Source: Leuctra nigra
Lineage: Eukaryota > Arthropoda > Insecta > Plecoptera > Leuctridae
Direction of reading: 5' to 3'
Assembly (NCBI GenBank): GCA_934045905.1
Contig: OW203766.1
Coordinates: 16,610,309-16,674,308, forward strand
Length of the DNA stretch: 64,000 nucleotides
The position numbers and the translations under genes are program-made. The notes beneath the pieces were generated by a model. That model was not told the DNA's origin and made no database searches. It worked only from the letters and a program-made list of their open reading frames with translations. Positions 19,921 through 36,200 of this stretch are shown here, in pieces. Within the stretch, counting starts at the first letter, position 1, and the number at the start of each line of letters is the position of its first letter.

Positions 19921-22658
19921 AGGATCCTGCAGGACACATCACGTGGTTACTCTAGACCAATCACTGACAATGCTCAGAGGAGGATCCTGCAGGACACATC
20001 ACGTGGTTACTCTCAACCAATCACTGACAATGCTCAGAGGAGGATCCTGCAGGACACATCACGTGGTTACTCTCAACCAATCACTGACAATGCTCAGAGG
20101 AGGATCCTGCAGGACACATCACGTGGTTACTCTAGACCAATCACTGACAATGCTCAGAGGAGGATCCTGCAGGACACATCACGTGGTTACTCTCAACCAA
20201 TCACTGACAATGCTCAGAGGAGGATCCTGCAGGACACATCACGTGGTTACTCTAGACCAATCACTGACAATGCTCAGAGGAGGATCCTGCAGGACACATC
20301 ACGTGGTTACTCTAGACCAATCACTGACAATGCTCAGAGGAGGATCCTGCAGGACACATCACGTGGTTACTCTCAACCAATCACTGACAATGCTCAGAGG
20401 AGGATCCTGCAGGACACATCACGTGGTTACTCTAGACCAATCACTGACAATGCTCAGAGGAGGATCCTGCAGGACACATCACGTGGTTACTCTAGACCAA
20501 TCACTGACAATGCTCAGAGGAGGATCCTGCAGGACACATCACGTGGTTACTCTAGACCAATCACTGACAATGCTCAGAGGAGGATCCTGCAGGACACATC
20601 ACGTGATTACTCTAGACCAATCACTGACAATGCTCAGAGGAGGATCCTGCAGGACACATCACGTGGTTACTCTCAACCAATCACTGACAATGCTCAGAGG
20701 AGGATCCTGCAGGACACATCACGTGGTTACTCTAGACCAATCACTGACAATGCTCAGAGGAGGATCCTGCAGGACACATCACGTGGTTACTCTCAACCAA
20801 TCACTGACAATGCTCAGAGGAGGATCCTGCAGGACACATCACGTGGTTACTCTAGACCAATCACTGACAATGCTCAGAGGAGGATCCTGCAGGACACATC
20901 ACGTGGTTACTCTCAACCAATCACTGACAATGCTCAGAGGAGGATCCTGCAGGACACATCACGTGGTTACTCTAGACCAATCACTGACAATGCTCAGAGG
21001 AGGATCCTGCAGGACACATCACGTGGTTACTCTAGACCAATCACTGACAATGCTCAGAGGAGGATCCTGCAGGACACATCACGTGGTTACTCTAGACCAA
21101 TCACTGACAATGCTCAGAGGAGGATCCTGCAGGACACATCACGTGGTTACTCTAGACCAATCACTGACAATGCTCAGAGGAGGATCCTGCAGGACACATC
21201 ACGTGGTTACTCTCAACCAATCACTGACAATGCTCAGAGGAGGATCCTGCAGGACACATCACGTGGTTACTCTCAACCAATCACTGACAATGCTCAGAGG
21301 AGGATCCTGCAGGACACATCACGTGGTTACTCTAGACCAATCACTGACAATGCTCAGAGGAGGATCCTGCAGGACACATCACGTGGTTACTCTCAACCAA
21401 TCACTGACAATGCTCAGAGGAGGATCCTGCAGGACACATCACGTGGTTACTCTCAACCAATCACTGACAATGCTCAGAGGAGGATCCTGCAGGACACATC
21501 ACGTGGTTACTCTAGACCAATCACTGACAATGCTCAGAGGAGGATCCTGCAGGACACATCACGTGGTTACTCTCAACCAATCACTGACAATGCTCAGAGG
21601 AGGATCCTGCAGGACACATCACGTGGTTACTCTAGACCAATCACTGACAATGCTCAGAGGAGGATCCTGCAGGACACATCACGTGGTTACTCTAGACCAA
21701 TCACTGACAATGCTCAGAGGAGGATCCTGCAGGACACATCACGTGGTTACTCTCAACCAATCACTGACAATGCTCAGAGGAGGATCCTGCAGGACACATC
21801 ACGTGGTTACTCTCAACCAATCACTGACAATGCTCAGAGGAGGATCCTGCAGGACACATCACGTGGTTACTCTAGACCAATCACTGACAATGCTCAGAGG
21901 AGGATCCTGCAGGACACATCACGTGGTTACTCTAGACCAATCACTGACAATGCTCAGAGGAGGATCCTGCAGGACACATCACGTGGTTACTCTCAACCAA
22001 TCACTGACAATGCTCAGAGGAGGATCCTGCAGGACACATCACGTGGTTACTCTAGACCAATCACTGACAATGCTCAGAGGAGGATCCTGCAGGACACATC
22101 ACGTGGTTACTCTCAACCAATCACTGACAATGCTCAGAGGAGGATCCTGCAGGACACATCACGTGGTTACTCTCAACCAATCACTGACAATGCTCAGAGG
22201 AGGATCCTGCAGGACACATCACGTGGTTACTCTCAACCAATCACTGACAATGCTCAGAGGAGGATCCTGCAGGACACATCACGTGGTTACTCTCAACCAA
22301 TCACTGACAATGCTCAGAGGAGGATCCTGCAGGACACATCACGTGGTTACTCTAGACCAATCACTGACAATGCTCAGAGGAGGATCCTGCAGGACACATC
22401 ACGTGGTTACTCTAGACCAATCACTGACAATGCTCAGAGGAGGATCCTGCAGGACACATCACGTGATTACTCTCAACCAATCACTGACAATGCTCAGAGG
22501 AGGATCCTGCAGGACACATCACGTGGTTACTCTAGACCAATCACTGACAATGCTCAGAGGAGGCTCCTGCAGGACACATCACGTGGTTACTCTCAACCAA
22601 TCACTGACAATGCTCAGAGGAGGATCCTGCAGGACACATCACGTGGTTACTCTAGACT

Positions 22659-22666
22659 AATCAATC
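22659..22666. other. Single 4-bp duplication in the array
   Basis: ctaatcaatcactg replaces ctaatcactg, duplicating four bases. It is the only change of length seen in nearly 52 kb. It shifts the register of everything to the right and ends the 10.6-kb open frame at 22671. Confidence 0.95.
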
Positions 22667-25600
22667 ACTGACAATGCTCAGAGGAGGATCCTGCAGGACA
22701 CATCACGTGGTTACTCTAGACCAATCACTGACAATGCTCAGAGGAGGATCCTGCAGGACACATCACGTGGTTACTCTAGACCAATCACTGACAATGCTCA
22801 GAGGAGGATCCTGCAGGACACATCACGTGGTTACTCTAGACCAATCACTGACAATGCTCAGAGGAGGATCCTGCAGGACACATCACGTGGTTACTCTCAA
22901 CCAATCACTGACAATGCTCAGAGGAGGATCCTGCAGGACACATCACGTGGTTACTCTCAACCAATCACTGACAATGCTCAGAGGAGGATCCTGCAGGACA
23001 CATCACGTGGTTACTCTAGACCAATCACTGACAATGCTCAGAGGAGGATCCTGCAGGACACATCACGTGGTTACTCTCAACCAATCACTGACAATGCTCA
23101 GAGGAGGATCCTGCAGGACACATCACGTGGTTACTCTAGACCAATCACTGACAATGCTCAGAGGAGGATCCTGCAGGACACATCACGTGGTTACTCTAGA
23201 CCAATCACTGACAATGCTCAGAGGAGGATCCTGCAGGATTCATCACGTGGTTACTCTCAACCAATCACTGACAATGCTCAGAGGAGGATCCTGCAGGACA
23301 CATCACGTGGTTACTCTCAACCAATCACTGACAATGCTCAGAGGAGGATCCTGCAGGACACATCACGTGGTTACTCTAGACCAATCACTGACAATGCTCA
23401 GAGGAGGATCCTGCAGGACACATCACGTGGTTACTCTCAACCAATCACTGACAATGCTCAGAGGAGGATCCTGCAGGACACATCACGTGGTTACTCTAGA
23501 CCAATCACTGACAATGCTCAGAGGAGGATCCTGCAGGACACATCACGTGGTTACTCTCAACCAATCACTGACAATGCTCAGAGGAGGATCCTGCAGGACA
23601 CATCACGTGGTTACTCTAGACCAATCACTGACAATGCTCAGAGGAGGATCCTGCAGGACACATCACGTGGTTACTCTCAACCAATCACTGACAATGCTCA
23701 GAGGAGGATCCTGCAGGACACATCACGTGGTTACTCTAGACCAATCACTGACAATGCTCAGAGGAGGATCCTGCAGGACACATCACGTGGTTACTCTAGA
23801 CCAATCACTGACAATGCTCAGAGGAGGATCCTGCAGGACACATCACGTGGTTACTCTCAACCAATCACTGACAATGCTCAGAGGAGGATCCTGCAGGACA
23901 CATCACGTGGTTACTCTAGACCAATCACTGACAATGCTCAGAGGAGGATCCTGCAGGACACATCACGTGGTTACTCTAGACCAATCACTGACAATGCTCA
24001 GAGGAGGATCCTGCAGGACACATCACGTGGTTACTCTAGACCAATCACTGACAATGCTCAGAGGAGGATCCTGCAGGACACATCACGTGGTTACTCTCAA
24101 CCAATCACTGACAATGCTCAGAGGAGGATCCTGCAGGACACATCACGTGGTTACTCTCAACCAATCACTGACAATGCTCAGAGGAGGATCCTGCAGGACA
24201 CATCACGTGGTTACTCTAGACCAATCACTGACAATGCTCAGAGGAGGATCCTGCAGGACACATCACGTGGTTACTCGAGACCAATCACTGACAATGCTCA
24301 GAGCAGGATCCTGCAGGACACATCACGTGGTTACTCTAGACCAATCACTGACAATGCTCAGAGGAGGATCCTGCAGGACACATCACGTGGTTACTCTAGA
24401 CCAATCACTGACAATGCTCAGAGGAGGATCCTGCAGGACACATCACGTGGTTACTCTAGACTAATCACTGACAATGCTCAGAGGAGGATCCTGCAGGACA
24501 CATCACGTGGTTACTCTCAACCAATCACTGACAATGCTCAGAGGAGGATCCTGCAGGACACATCACGTGGTTACTCTCAACCAATCACTGACAATGCTCA
24601 GAGGAGGCTCCTGCAGGACACATCACGTGGTTACTCTAGACTAATCACTGACAATGCTCAGAGGAGGATCCTGCAGGACACATCACGTGGTTACTCTAGA
24701 CCAATCACTGACAATGCTCAGAGGAGGATCCTGCAGGACACATCACGTGGTTACTCTCAACCAATCACTGACAATGCTCAGAGGAGGATCCTGCAGGACA
24801 CATCACGTGGTTACTCTAGACCAATCACTGACAATGCTCAGAGGAGGATCCTGCAGGACACATCACGTGGTTACTCTGGACCAATCACTGACAATGCTCA
24901 GAGGAGGATCCTGCAGGACACATCACGTGGTTACTCTCAACCAATCACTGACAATGCTCAGAGCAGGATCCTGCAGGACACATCACGTGGTTACTCTAGA
25001 CCAATCACTGACAATGCTCAGAGGAGGATCCTGCAGGACACATCACGTGGTTACTCTAGACCAATCACTGACAATGCTCAGAGGAGGATCCTGCAGGACA
25101 CATCACGTGATTACTCTAGACCAATCACTGACAATGCTCAGAGGAGGATCCTGCAGGACACATCACGTGGTTACTCTCAACCAATCACTGACAATGCTCA
25201 GAGGAGGATCCTGCAGGACACATCACGTGGTTACTCTCAACCAATCACTGACAATGCTCAGAGGAGGATCCTGCAGGACACATCACTTGATTACTCTCAA
25301 CCAATCACTGACAATGCTCAGAGGAGGATCCTGCAGGACACATCACGTGGTTACTCTAGACCAATCACTGACAATGCTCAGAGGAGGATCCTGCAGGACA
25401 CATCACGTGGTTACTCTAGACCAATCACTGACAATGCTCAGAGGAGGATCCTGCAGGACACATCACGTGGTTACTCTAGACCAATCACTGACAATGCTCA
25501 GAGGAGGATCCTGCAGGACACATCACGTGGTTACTCTCAACCAATCACTGACAATGCTCAGAGGAGGATCCTGCAGGACACATCACGTGGTTACTCTGGA

Positions 25601-28600
25601 CCAATCACTGACAATGCTCAGAGGAGGATCCTGCAGGACACATCACGTGGTTATTCTAGACCAATCACTGACAATGCTCAGAGGAGGATCCTGCAGGACA
25701 CATCACGTGGTTACTCTCAACCAATCACTGACAATGCTCAGAGGAGGATCCTGCAGGACACATCACGTGGTTACTCTAGACTAATCACTGACAATGCTCA
25801 GAGGAGGATCCTGCAGGACACATCACGTGGTTATTCTAGACCAATCACTGACAATGCTCAGAGGAGGATCCTGCAGGACACATCACGTGGTTACTCTCAA
25901 CCAATCACTGACAATGCTCAGAGGAGGATCCTGCAGGACACATCACGTGGTTACTCTCAACCAATCACTGACAATGCTCAGAGGAGGATCCTGCAGGACA
26001 CATCACGTGGTTACTCTCAACCAATCACTGACAATGCTCAGAGGAGGATCCTGCAGGACACATCACGTGGTTACTCTCAACCAATCACTGACAATGCTCA
26101 GAGGAGGCTCCTGCAGGACACATCACGTGGTTACTCTCAACTAATCACTGACAATGCTCAGAGGAGGATCCTGCAGGACACATCACGTGGTTACTCTAGA
26201 CCAATCACTGACAATGCTCAGAGGAGGATCCTGCAGGACACATCACGTGGTTACTCTAGACCAATCACTGACAATGCTCAGAGGAGGATCCTGCAGGACA
26301 CATCACGTGGTTACTCTCAACCAATCACTGACAATGCTCAGAGGAGGATCCTGCAGGACACATCAGGTGGTTACTCTCAACCAATCACTGACAATGCTCA
26401 GAGGAGGATCCTGCAGGACACATCACGTGGTTACTCTAGACCAATCACTGACAATGCTCAGAGGAGGATCCTGCAGGACACATCACGTGGTTACTCTAGA
26501 CTAATCACTGACAATGCTCAGAGGAGGATCCTGCAGGACACATCACGTGGTTACTCTAGACCAATCACTGACAATGCTCAGAGGAGGATCCTGCAGGACA
26601 CATCACGTGGTTACTCTAGACCAATCACTGACAATGCTCAGAGGAGGATCCTGCAGGACACATCACGTGGTTACTCTCAACCAATCACTGACAATGCTCA
26701 GAGGAGGATCCTGCAGGACACATCACGTGGTTACTCTAGACCAATCACTGACAATGCTCAGAGGAGGATCCTGCAGGACACATCACGTGGTTACTCTCAA
26801 CCAATCACTGACAATGCTCAGAGGAGGATCCAGCAGGACACATCACGTGGTTACTCTAGACCAATCACTGACAATGCTCAGAGGAGGATCCTGCAGGACA
26901 CATCACGTGGTTACTCTAGACTAATCACTGACAATGCTCAGAGGAGGATCCTGCAGGACACATCACGTGGTTACTCTAGACCAATCACTGACAATGCTCA
27001 GAGGAGGATCCTGCAGGACACATCACGTGGTTACTCTAGACCAATCACTGACAATGCTCAGAGGAGGATCCTGCAGGACACATCACGTGGTTACTCTCAA
27101 CCAATCACTGACAATGCTCAGAGGAGGATCCTGCAGGACACATCACGTGGTTACTCTAGACCAATCACTGACAATGCTCAGAGGAGGATCCTGCAGGACA
27201 CATCACGTGGTTACTCTCAACCAATCACTGACAATGCTCAGAGGGGGATCCTGCAGGACACATCACGTGGTTACTCTAGACCAATCACTGACAATGCTCA
27301 GAGGAGGATCCTGCAGGACACATCACGTGGTTACTCTCAACCAATCACTGACAATGCTCAGAGGAGGATCCTGCAGGACACATCACGTGGTTACTCTAGA
27401 CCAATCACTGACAATGCTCAGAGGAGGATCCTGCAGGACACATCACGTGGTTACTCTAGACCAATCACTGACAATGCTCAGAGGAGGATCCTGCAGGACA
27501 CATCACGTGGTTACTCTAGACCAATCACTGACAATGCTCAGAGGAGGATCCTGCAGGACACATCACGTGGTTACTCTCAACTAATCACTGACAATGCTCA
27601 GAGGAGGATCCTGCAGGACACATCACGTGGTTACTCTCAACTAATCACTGACAATGCTCAGAGGAGGATCCTGCAGGACACATCACGTGGTTACTCTAGA
27701 CTAATCACTGACAATGCTCAGAGGAGGATCCTGCAGGACACATCACGTGGTTACTCTAGACCAATCACTGACAATGCTCAGAGGAGGATCCTGCAGGACA
27801 CATCACGTGGTTACTCTCAACTAATCACTGACAATGCTCAGAGGAGGATCCTGCAGGACACATCACGTGGTTACTCTCAACTAATCACTGACAATGCTCA
27901 GAGGAGGATCCTGCAGGACACATCACGTGGTTACTCTAGACCAATCACTGACAATGCTCAGAGGAGGATCCTGCAGGACACATCACGTGGTTACTCTAGA
28001 CCAATCACTGACAATGCTCAGAGGAGGATCCTGCAGGACACATCACGTGGTTACTCTCAACCAATCACTGACAATGCTCAGAGGAGGCTCCTGCAGGACA
28101 CATCACGTGGTTACTCTAGACCAATCACTGACAATGCTCAGAGGAGGATCCTGCAGGACACATCACGTGGTTACTCTAGACCAATCACTGACAATGCTCA
28201 GAGGAGGATCCTGCAGGACACATCACGTGGTTACTCTCAACCAATCACTGACAATGCTCAGAGGAGGATCCTGCAGGACACATCACGTGGTTACTCTAGA
28301 CCAATCACTGACAATGCTCAGAGGAGGATCCTGCAGGACACATCACGTGGTTACTCTCAACCAATCACTGACAATGCTCAGAGGAGGATCCTGCAGGACA
28401 CATCACGTGGTTACTCTCAACCAATCACTGACAATGCTCAGAGGAGGATCCTGCAGGACACATCACGTGGTTACTCTAGACCAATCACTGACAATGCTCA
28501 GAGGAGGATCCTGCAGGACACATCACGTGGTTACTCTCAACCAATCACTGACAATGCTCAGAGGAGGATCCTGCAGGACACATCACGTGGTTACTCTAGA

Positions 28601-31600
28601 CCAATCACTGACAATGCTCAGAGGAGGATCCTGCAGGACACATCACGTGGTTACTCTAGACCAATCACTGACAATGCTCAGAGGAGGATCCTGCAGGACA
28701 CATCACGTGGTTACTCTAGACCAATCACTGACAATGCTCAGAGGAGGATCCTGCAGGACACATCACGTGGTTACTCTCAACCAATCACTGACAATGCTCA
28801 GAGGAGGCTCCTGCAGGACACATCACGTGGTTACTCTAGACCAATCACTGACAATGCTCAGAGGAGGATCCTGCAGGACACATCACGTGGTTACTCTCAA
28901 CCAATCACTGACAATGCTCAGAGGAGGCTCCTGCAGGACACATCACGTGGTTACTCTAGACCAATCACTGACAATGCTCAGAGGAGGATCCTGCAGGACA
29001 CATCACGTGGTTACTCTCAACCAATCACTGACAATGCTCAGAGGAGGATCCTGCAGGACACATCACGTGGTTACTCTAGACCAATCACTGACAATGCTCA
29101 GAGGAGGATCCTGCAGGACACATCACGTGGTTACTCTAGACCAATCACTGACAATGCTCAGAGGAGGATCCTGCAGGACACATCACGTGGTTACTCTAGA
29201 CCAATCACTGACAATGCTCAGAGGAGGATCCTGCAGGACACATCACGTGGTTACTCTAGACCAATCACTGACAATGCTCAGAGGAGGATCCTGCAGGACA
29301 CATCACGTGGTTACTCTAGACCAATCACTGACAATGCTCAGAGGAGGATCCTGCAGGACACATCACGTGGTTACTCTAGACCAATCACTGACAATGCTCA
29401 GAGGAGGATCCTGCAGGACACATCACGTGGTTACTCTCAACCAATCACTGACAATGCTCAGAGGAGGATCCTGCAGGACACATCACGTGGTTACTCTCAA
29501 CCAATCACTGACAATGCTCAGAGGAGGATCCTGCAGGACACATCACGTGGTTACTCTAGACCAATCACTGACAATGCTCAGAGGAGGATCCTGCAGGACA
29601 CATCACGTGGTTACTCTAGACCAATCACTGACAATGCTCAGAGGAGGATCCTGCAGGACACATCACGTGGTTACTCTCAACCAATCACTGACAATGCTCA
29701 GAGGAGGATCCTGCAGGACACATCACGTGGTTACTCTAGACCAATCACTGACAATGCTCAGAGGAGGATCCTGCAGGACACATCAAGTGGTTATTCTAGA
29801 CCAATCACTGACAATGCTCAGAGGAGGATCCTGCAGGATTCATCACGTGGTTACTCTCAACCAATCACTGACAATGCTCAGAGGAGGATCCTGCAGGACA
29901 CATCACGTGGTTACTCTAGACCAATCACTGACAATGCTCAGAGGAGGATCCTGCAGGACACATCACGTGGTTACTCTAGACCAATCACTGACAATGCTCA
30001 GAGGAGGCTCCTGCAGGACACATCACGTGGTTACTCTAGACCAATCACTGACAATGCTCAGAGGAGGATCCTGCAGGACACATCACGTGGTTACTCTAGA
30101 CCAATCACTGACAATGCTCAGAGGAGGATCCTGCAGGACACATCACGTGGTTACTCTCAACCAATCACTGACAATGCTCAGAGGAGGATCCTGCAGGACA
30201 CATCACGTGGTTACTCTAGACCAATCACTGACAATGCTCAGAGGAGGATCCTGCAGGACACATCACGTGGTTACTCTCAACCAATCACTGACAATGCTCA
30301 GAGGAGGATCCTGCAGGACACATCACGTGGTTACTCTCAACCAATCACTGACAATGCTCAGAGGAGGATCCAGCAGGACACATCACGTGGTTACTCTAGA
30401 CCAATCACTGACAATGCTCAGAGGAGGATCCTGCAGGACACATCACGTGGTTACTCTAGACTAATCACTGACAATGCTCAGAGGAGGATCCTGCAGGACA
30501 CATCACGTGGTTACTCTAGACCAATCACTGACAATGCTCAGAGGAGGATCCTGCAGGACACATCACGTGGTTACTCTCAACCAATCACTGACAATGCTCA
30601 GAGGAGGATCCTGCAGGACACATCACGTGGTTATTCTAGACCAATCACTGACAATGCTCAGAGGAGGATCCTGCAGGACACATCACGTGGTTACTCTAGA
30701 CTAATCACTGACAATGCTCAGAGGAGGATCCTGCAGGACACATCACGTGGTTACTCTAGACCAATCACTGACAATGCTCAGAGGAGGATCCTGCAGGACA
30801 CATCACGTGGTTACTCTCAACCAATCACTGACAATGCTCAGAGGAGGATCCTGCAGGACACATCACGTGGTTACTCTAGACCAATCACTGACAATGCTCA
30901 GAGGAGGATCCTGCAGGACACATCACGTGGTTACTCTAGACCAATCACTGACAATGCTCAGAGGAGGATCCTGCAGGACACATCACGTGGTTACTCTAGA
31001 CCAATCACTGACAATGCTCAGAGGAGGATCCTGCAGGACACATCACGTGGTTACTCTAGACCAATCACTGACAATGCTCAGAGGAGGATCCTGCAGGACA
31101 CATCACGTGGTTACTCTAGACCAATCACTGACAATGCTCAGAGGAGGATCCTGCAGGACACATCACGTGGTTACTCTCAACCAATCACTGACAATGCTCA
31201 GAGGAGGATCCTGCAGGACACATCACGTGGTTACTCTCAACCAATCACTGACAATGCTCAGAGGAGGATCCTGCAGGATTCATCACGTGGTTACTCTAGA
31301 CCAATCACTGACAATGCTCAGAGGAGGATCCTGCAGGACACATCACGTGGTTACTCTCAACCAATCACTGACAATGCTCAGAGGAGGATCCTGCAGGACA
31401 CATCACGTGGTTACTCTCAACCAATCACTGACAATGCTCAGAGGAGGATCCTGCAGGACACATCACGTGGTTACTCTCAACCAATCACTGACAATGCTCA
31501 GAGGAGGATCCTGCAGGACACATCACGTGGTTACTCTAGACCAATCACTGACAATGCTCAGAGGAGGATCCTGCAGGACACATCACGTGGTTACTCTCAA

Positions 31601-32820
31601 CCAATCACTGACAATGCTCAGAGGAGGATCCTGCAGGACACATCACGTGGTTACTCTCAACCAATCACTGACAATGCTCAGAGGAGGATCCTGCAGGACA
31701 CATCACGTGGTTACTCTAGACCAATCACTGACAATGCTCAGAGGAGGATCCTGCAGGACACATCACGTGGTTACTCTAGACCAATCACTGACAATGCTCA
31801 GAGGAGGATCCTGCAGGACACATCACGTGGTTACTCTAGACCAATCACTGACAATGCTCAGAGGAGGATCCTGCAGGACACATCACGTGGTTACTCTAGA
31901 CTTATCACTGACAATGCTCAGAGGAGGATCCTGCAGGACACATCACGTGGTTACTCTCAACCAATCACTGACAATGCTCAGAGGAGGATCCTGCAGGACA
32001 CATCACGTGGTTACTCTCAACCAATCACTGACAATGCTCAGAGGAGGATCCTGCAGGACACATCACGTGGTTACTCTAGACTTATCACTGACAATGCTCA
32101 GAGGAGGATCCTGCAGGACACATCACGTGGTTACTCTCAACCAATCACTGACAATGCTCAGAGGAGGATCCTGCAGGACACATCACGTGGTTACTCTAGA
32201 CCAATCACTGACAATGCTCAGAGGAGGATCCTGCAGGACACATCACGTGGTTACTCTAGACCAATCACTGACAATGCTCAGAGGAGGCTCCTGCAGGACA
32301 CATCACGTGGTTACTCTAGACTAATCACTGACAATGCTCAGAGGAGGATCCTGCAGGACACATCACGTGGTTACTCTAGACCAATCACTGACAATGCTCA
32401 GAGGAGGATCCTGCAGGACACATCACGTGGTTACTCTAGACTAATCACTGACAATGCTCAGAGGAGGATCCTGCAGGACACATCACGTGGTTACTCTAGA
32501 CCAATCACTGACAATGCTCAGAGGAGGATCCTGCAGGACACATCACGTGGTTACTCTCAACCAATCACTGACAATGCTCAGAGGAGGATCCTGCAGGACA
32601 CATCACTTGATTACTCTCAACCAATCACTGACAATGCTCAGAGGAGGATCCTGCAGGACACATCACGTGGTTACTCTAGACCAATCACTGACAATGCTCA
32701 GAGGAGGATCCTGCAGGACACATCACGTGGTTACTCTAGACCAATCACTGACAATGCTCAGAGGAGGATCCTGCAGGACACATCACGTGGTTACTCTAGA
32801 CTAATCACTGACAATGCTCA

Positions 32821-33240
32821 GAGGAGGATCCTGCAGGACACATCACGTGGTTACTCTCAACCAATCACTGACAATGCTCAGAGGAGGATCCTGCAGGACA
32901 CATCACGTGGTTACTCTCAACCAATCACTGACAATGCTCAGAGGAGGATCCTGCAGGATTCATCACGTGGTTACTCTAGACCAATCACTGACAATGCTCA
33001 GAGGAGGATCCTGCAGGACACATCACGTGGTTACTCTAGACTAATCACTGACAATGCTCAGAGGAGGATCCTGCAGGACACATCACGTGGTTACTCTCAA
33101 CCAATCACTGACAATGCTCAGAGGAGGATCCTGCAGGACACATCACGTGGTTACTCTCAACCAATCACTGACAATGCTCAGAGGAGGATCCTGCAGGATT
33201 CATCACGTGGTTACTCTAGACCAATCACTGACAATGCTCA
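32821..33240. repeat. Higher-order repeat, 240 bp (4 units)
   Basis: The four-unit order caa, caa, ggattc-aga, aga-ctaa starts at 32821 and repeats from 33061. The ggattc variant lies at 32941 and 33181. Confidence 0.75.
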
Positions 33241-36200
33241 GAGGAGGATCCTGCAGGACACATCACGTGGTTACTCTCAACCAATCACTGACAATGCTCA
33301 GAGGAGGATCCTGCAGGACACATCACGTGGTTACTCTCAACCAATCACTGACAATGCTCAGAGGAGGATCCTGCAGGACACATCACGTGGTTACTCTCAA
33401 CCAATCACTGACAATGCTCAGAGGAGGATCCTGCAGGACACATCACGTGGTTACTCTAGACCAATCACTGACAATGCTCAGAGGAGGATCCTGCAGGACA
33501 CATCACGTGGTTACTCTAGACCAATCACTGACAATGCTCAGAGGAGGATCCTGCAGGACACATCACGTGGTTACTCTAGACCAATCACTGACAATGCTCA
33601 GAGGAGGATCCTGCAGGACACATCACGTGGTTACTCTAGACCAATCACTGACAATGCTCAGAGGAGGATCCTGCAGGACACATCACGTGGTTACTCTAGA
33701 CCAATCACTGACAATGCTCAGAGGATGATCCTGCAGGACACATCACGTGGTTACTCTAGACCAATCACTGACAATGCTCAGAGGAGGATCCTGCAGGACA
33801 CATCACGTGGTTACTCTAGACCAATCACTGACAATGCTCAGAGGAGGATCCTGCAGGACACATCACGTGGTTACTCTAGACCAATCACTGACAATGCTCA
33901 GAGGAGGATCCTGCAGGACACATCACGTGATTACTCTAGACCAATCACTGACAATGCTCAGAGGAGGATCCTGCAGGACACATCACGTGGTTACTCTAGA
34001 CCAATCACTGACAATGCTCAGAGGAGGATCCTGCAGGACACATCACGTGGTTACTCTCAACCAATCACTGACAATGCTCAGAGGAGGATCCTGCAGGACA
34101 CATCACGTGGTTACTCTAGACCAATCACTGACAATGCTCAGAGGAGGATCCTGCAGGACACATCACGTGGTTACTCTAGACCAATCACTGACAATGCTCA
34201 GAGGAGGCTCCTGCAGGACACATCACGTGGTTACTCTAGACCAATCACTGACAATGCTCAGAGGAGGATCCTGCAGGACACATCACGTGGTTACTCTAGA
34301 CCAATCACTGACAATGCTCAGAGGAGGCTCCTGCAGGACACATCACGTGGTTACTCTAGACCAATCACTGACAATGCTCAGAGGAGGATCCTGCAGGACA
34401 CATCACGTGGTTACTCTAGACCAATCACTGACAATGCTCAGAGGAGGATCCTGCAGGACACATCACGTGGTTACTCTAGACTAATCACTGACAATGCTCA
34501 GAGGAGGATCCTGCAGGACACATCACGTGGTTACTCTCAACCAATCACTGACAATGCTCAGAGGAGGATCCTGCAGGACACATCACGTGGTTACTCTCAA
34601 CCAATCACTGACAATGCTCAGAGGAGGATCCTGCAGGACACATCACGTGGTTACTCTCAACCAATCACTGACAATGCTCAGAGGAGGATCCTGCAGGACA
34701 CATCACGTGGTTACTCTCAACCAATCACTGACAATGCTCAGAGGAGGATCCTGCAGGACACATCACGTGGTTACTCTAGACCAATCACTGACAATGCTCA
34801 GAGGAGGATCCTGCAGGACACATCACGTGGTTACTCTCAACCAATCACTGACAATGCTCAGAGGAGGATCCTGCAGGACACATCACGTGGTTACTCTAGA
34901 CCAATCACTGACAATGCTCAGAGGAGGATCCTGCAGGACACATCACGTGGTTACTCTAGACCAATCACTGACAATGCTCAGAGGAGGATCCTGCAGGACA
35001 CATCACGTGGTTACTCTAGACCAATCACTGACAATGCTCAGAGGAGGATCCTGCAGGACACATCACGTGGTTACTCTAGACCAATCACTGACAATGCTCA
35101 GAGGAGGATCCTGCAGGACACATCACGTGGTTACTCTAGACCAATCACTGACAATGCTCAGAGGAGGCTCCTGCAGGACACATCACGTGGTTACTCTCAA
35201 CCAATCACTGACAATGCTCAGAGGAGGATCCTGCAGGACACATCACGTGGTTACTCTAGACCAATCACTGACAATGCTCAGAGGAGGATCCTGCAGGACA
35301 CATCACGTGGTTACTCTCAACCAATCACTGACAATGCTCAGAGGAGGATCCTGCAGGACACATCACGTGGTTACTCTAGACCAATCACTGACAATGCTCA
35401 GAGGAGGATCCTGCAGGACACATCACGTGGTTACTCTAGACTAATCACTGACAATGCTCAGAGGAGGATCCTGCAGGACACATCACGTGGTTACTCTCAA
35501 CCAATCACTGACAATGCTCAGAGGAGGATCCTGCAGGACACATCACGTGGTTACTCTAGACCAATCACTGACAATGCTCAGAGGAGGATCCTGCAGGACA
35601 CATCACGTGGTTACTCTCAACCAATCACTGACAATGCTCAGAGGAGGATCCTGCAGGACACATCACGTGGTTACTCTAGACCAATCACTGACAATGCTCA
35701 GAGGAGGATCCTGCAGGACACATCACGTGGTTACTCTAGACCAATCACTGACAATGCTCAGAGGAGGATCCTGCAGGACACATCACGTGGTTACTCTAGA
35801 CCAATCACTGACAATGCTCAGAGGAGGATCCTGCAGGACACATCACGTGGTTACTCTCAACCAATCACTGACAATGCTCAGAGGAGGATCCTGCAGGACA
35901 CATCACGTGGTTACTCTAGACTAATCACTGACAATGCTCAGAGGAGGATCCTGCAGGACACATCACGTGATTACTCTCAACCAATCACTGACAATGCTCA
36001 GAGGAGGATCCTGCAGGACACATCACGTGGTTACTCTAGACCAATCACTGACAATGCTCAGAGGAGGATCCTGCAGGACACATCACGTGGTTACTCTCAA
36101 CCAATCACTGACAATGCTCAGAGGAGGATCCTGCAGGACACATCACGTGGTTACTCTAGACCAATCACTGACAATGCTCAGAGGAGGATCCTGCAGGACA

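Noticed and set aside
12100..22671. A 3523-codon + strand reading frame and many overlapping frames starting MLRGGSCRTHH
   Set aside because: They arise from a 60-bp satellite whose period is divisible by three. Two frames are open at once, the start codon lies antisense within an IR exon, and a 4-bp insertion or common ccaa-to-ctaa changes end them. No recognisable domain is present.
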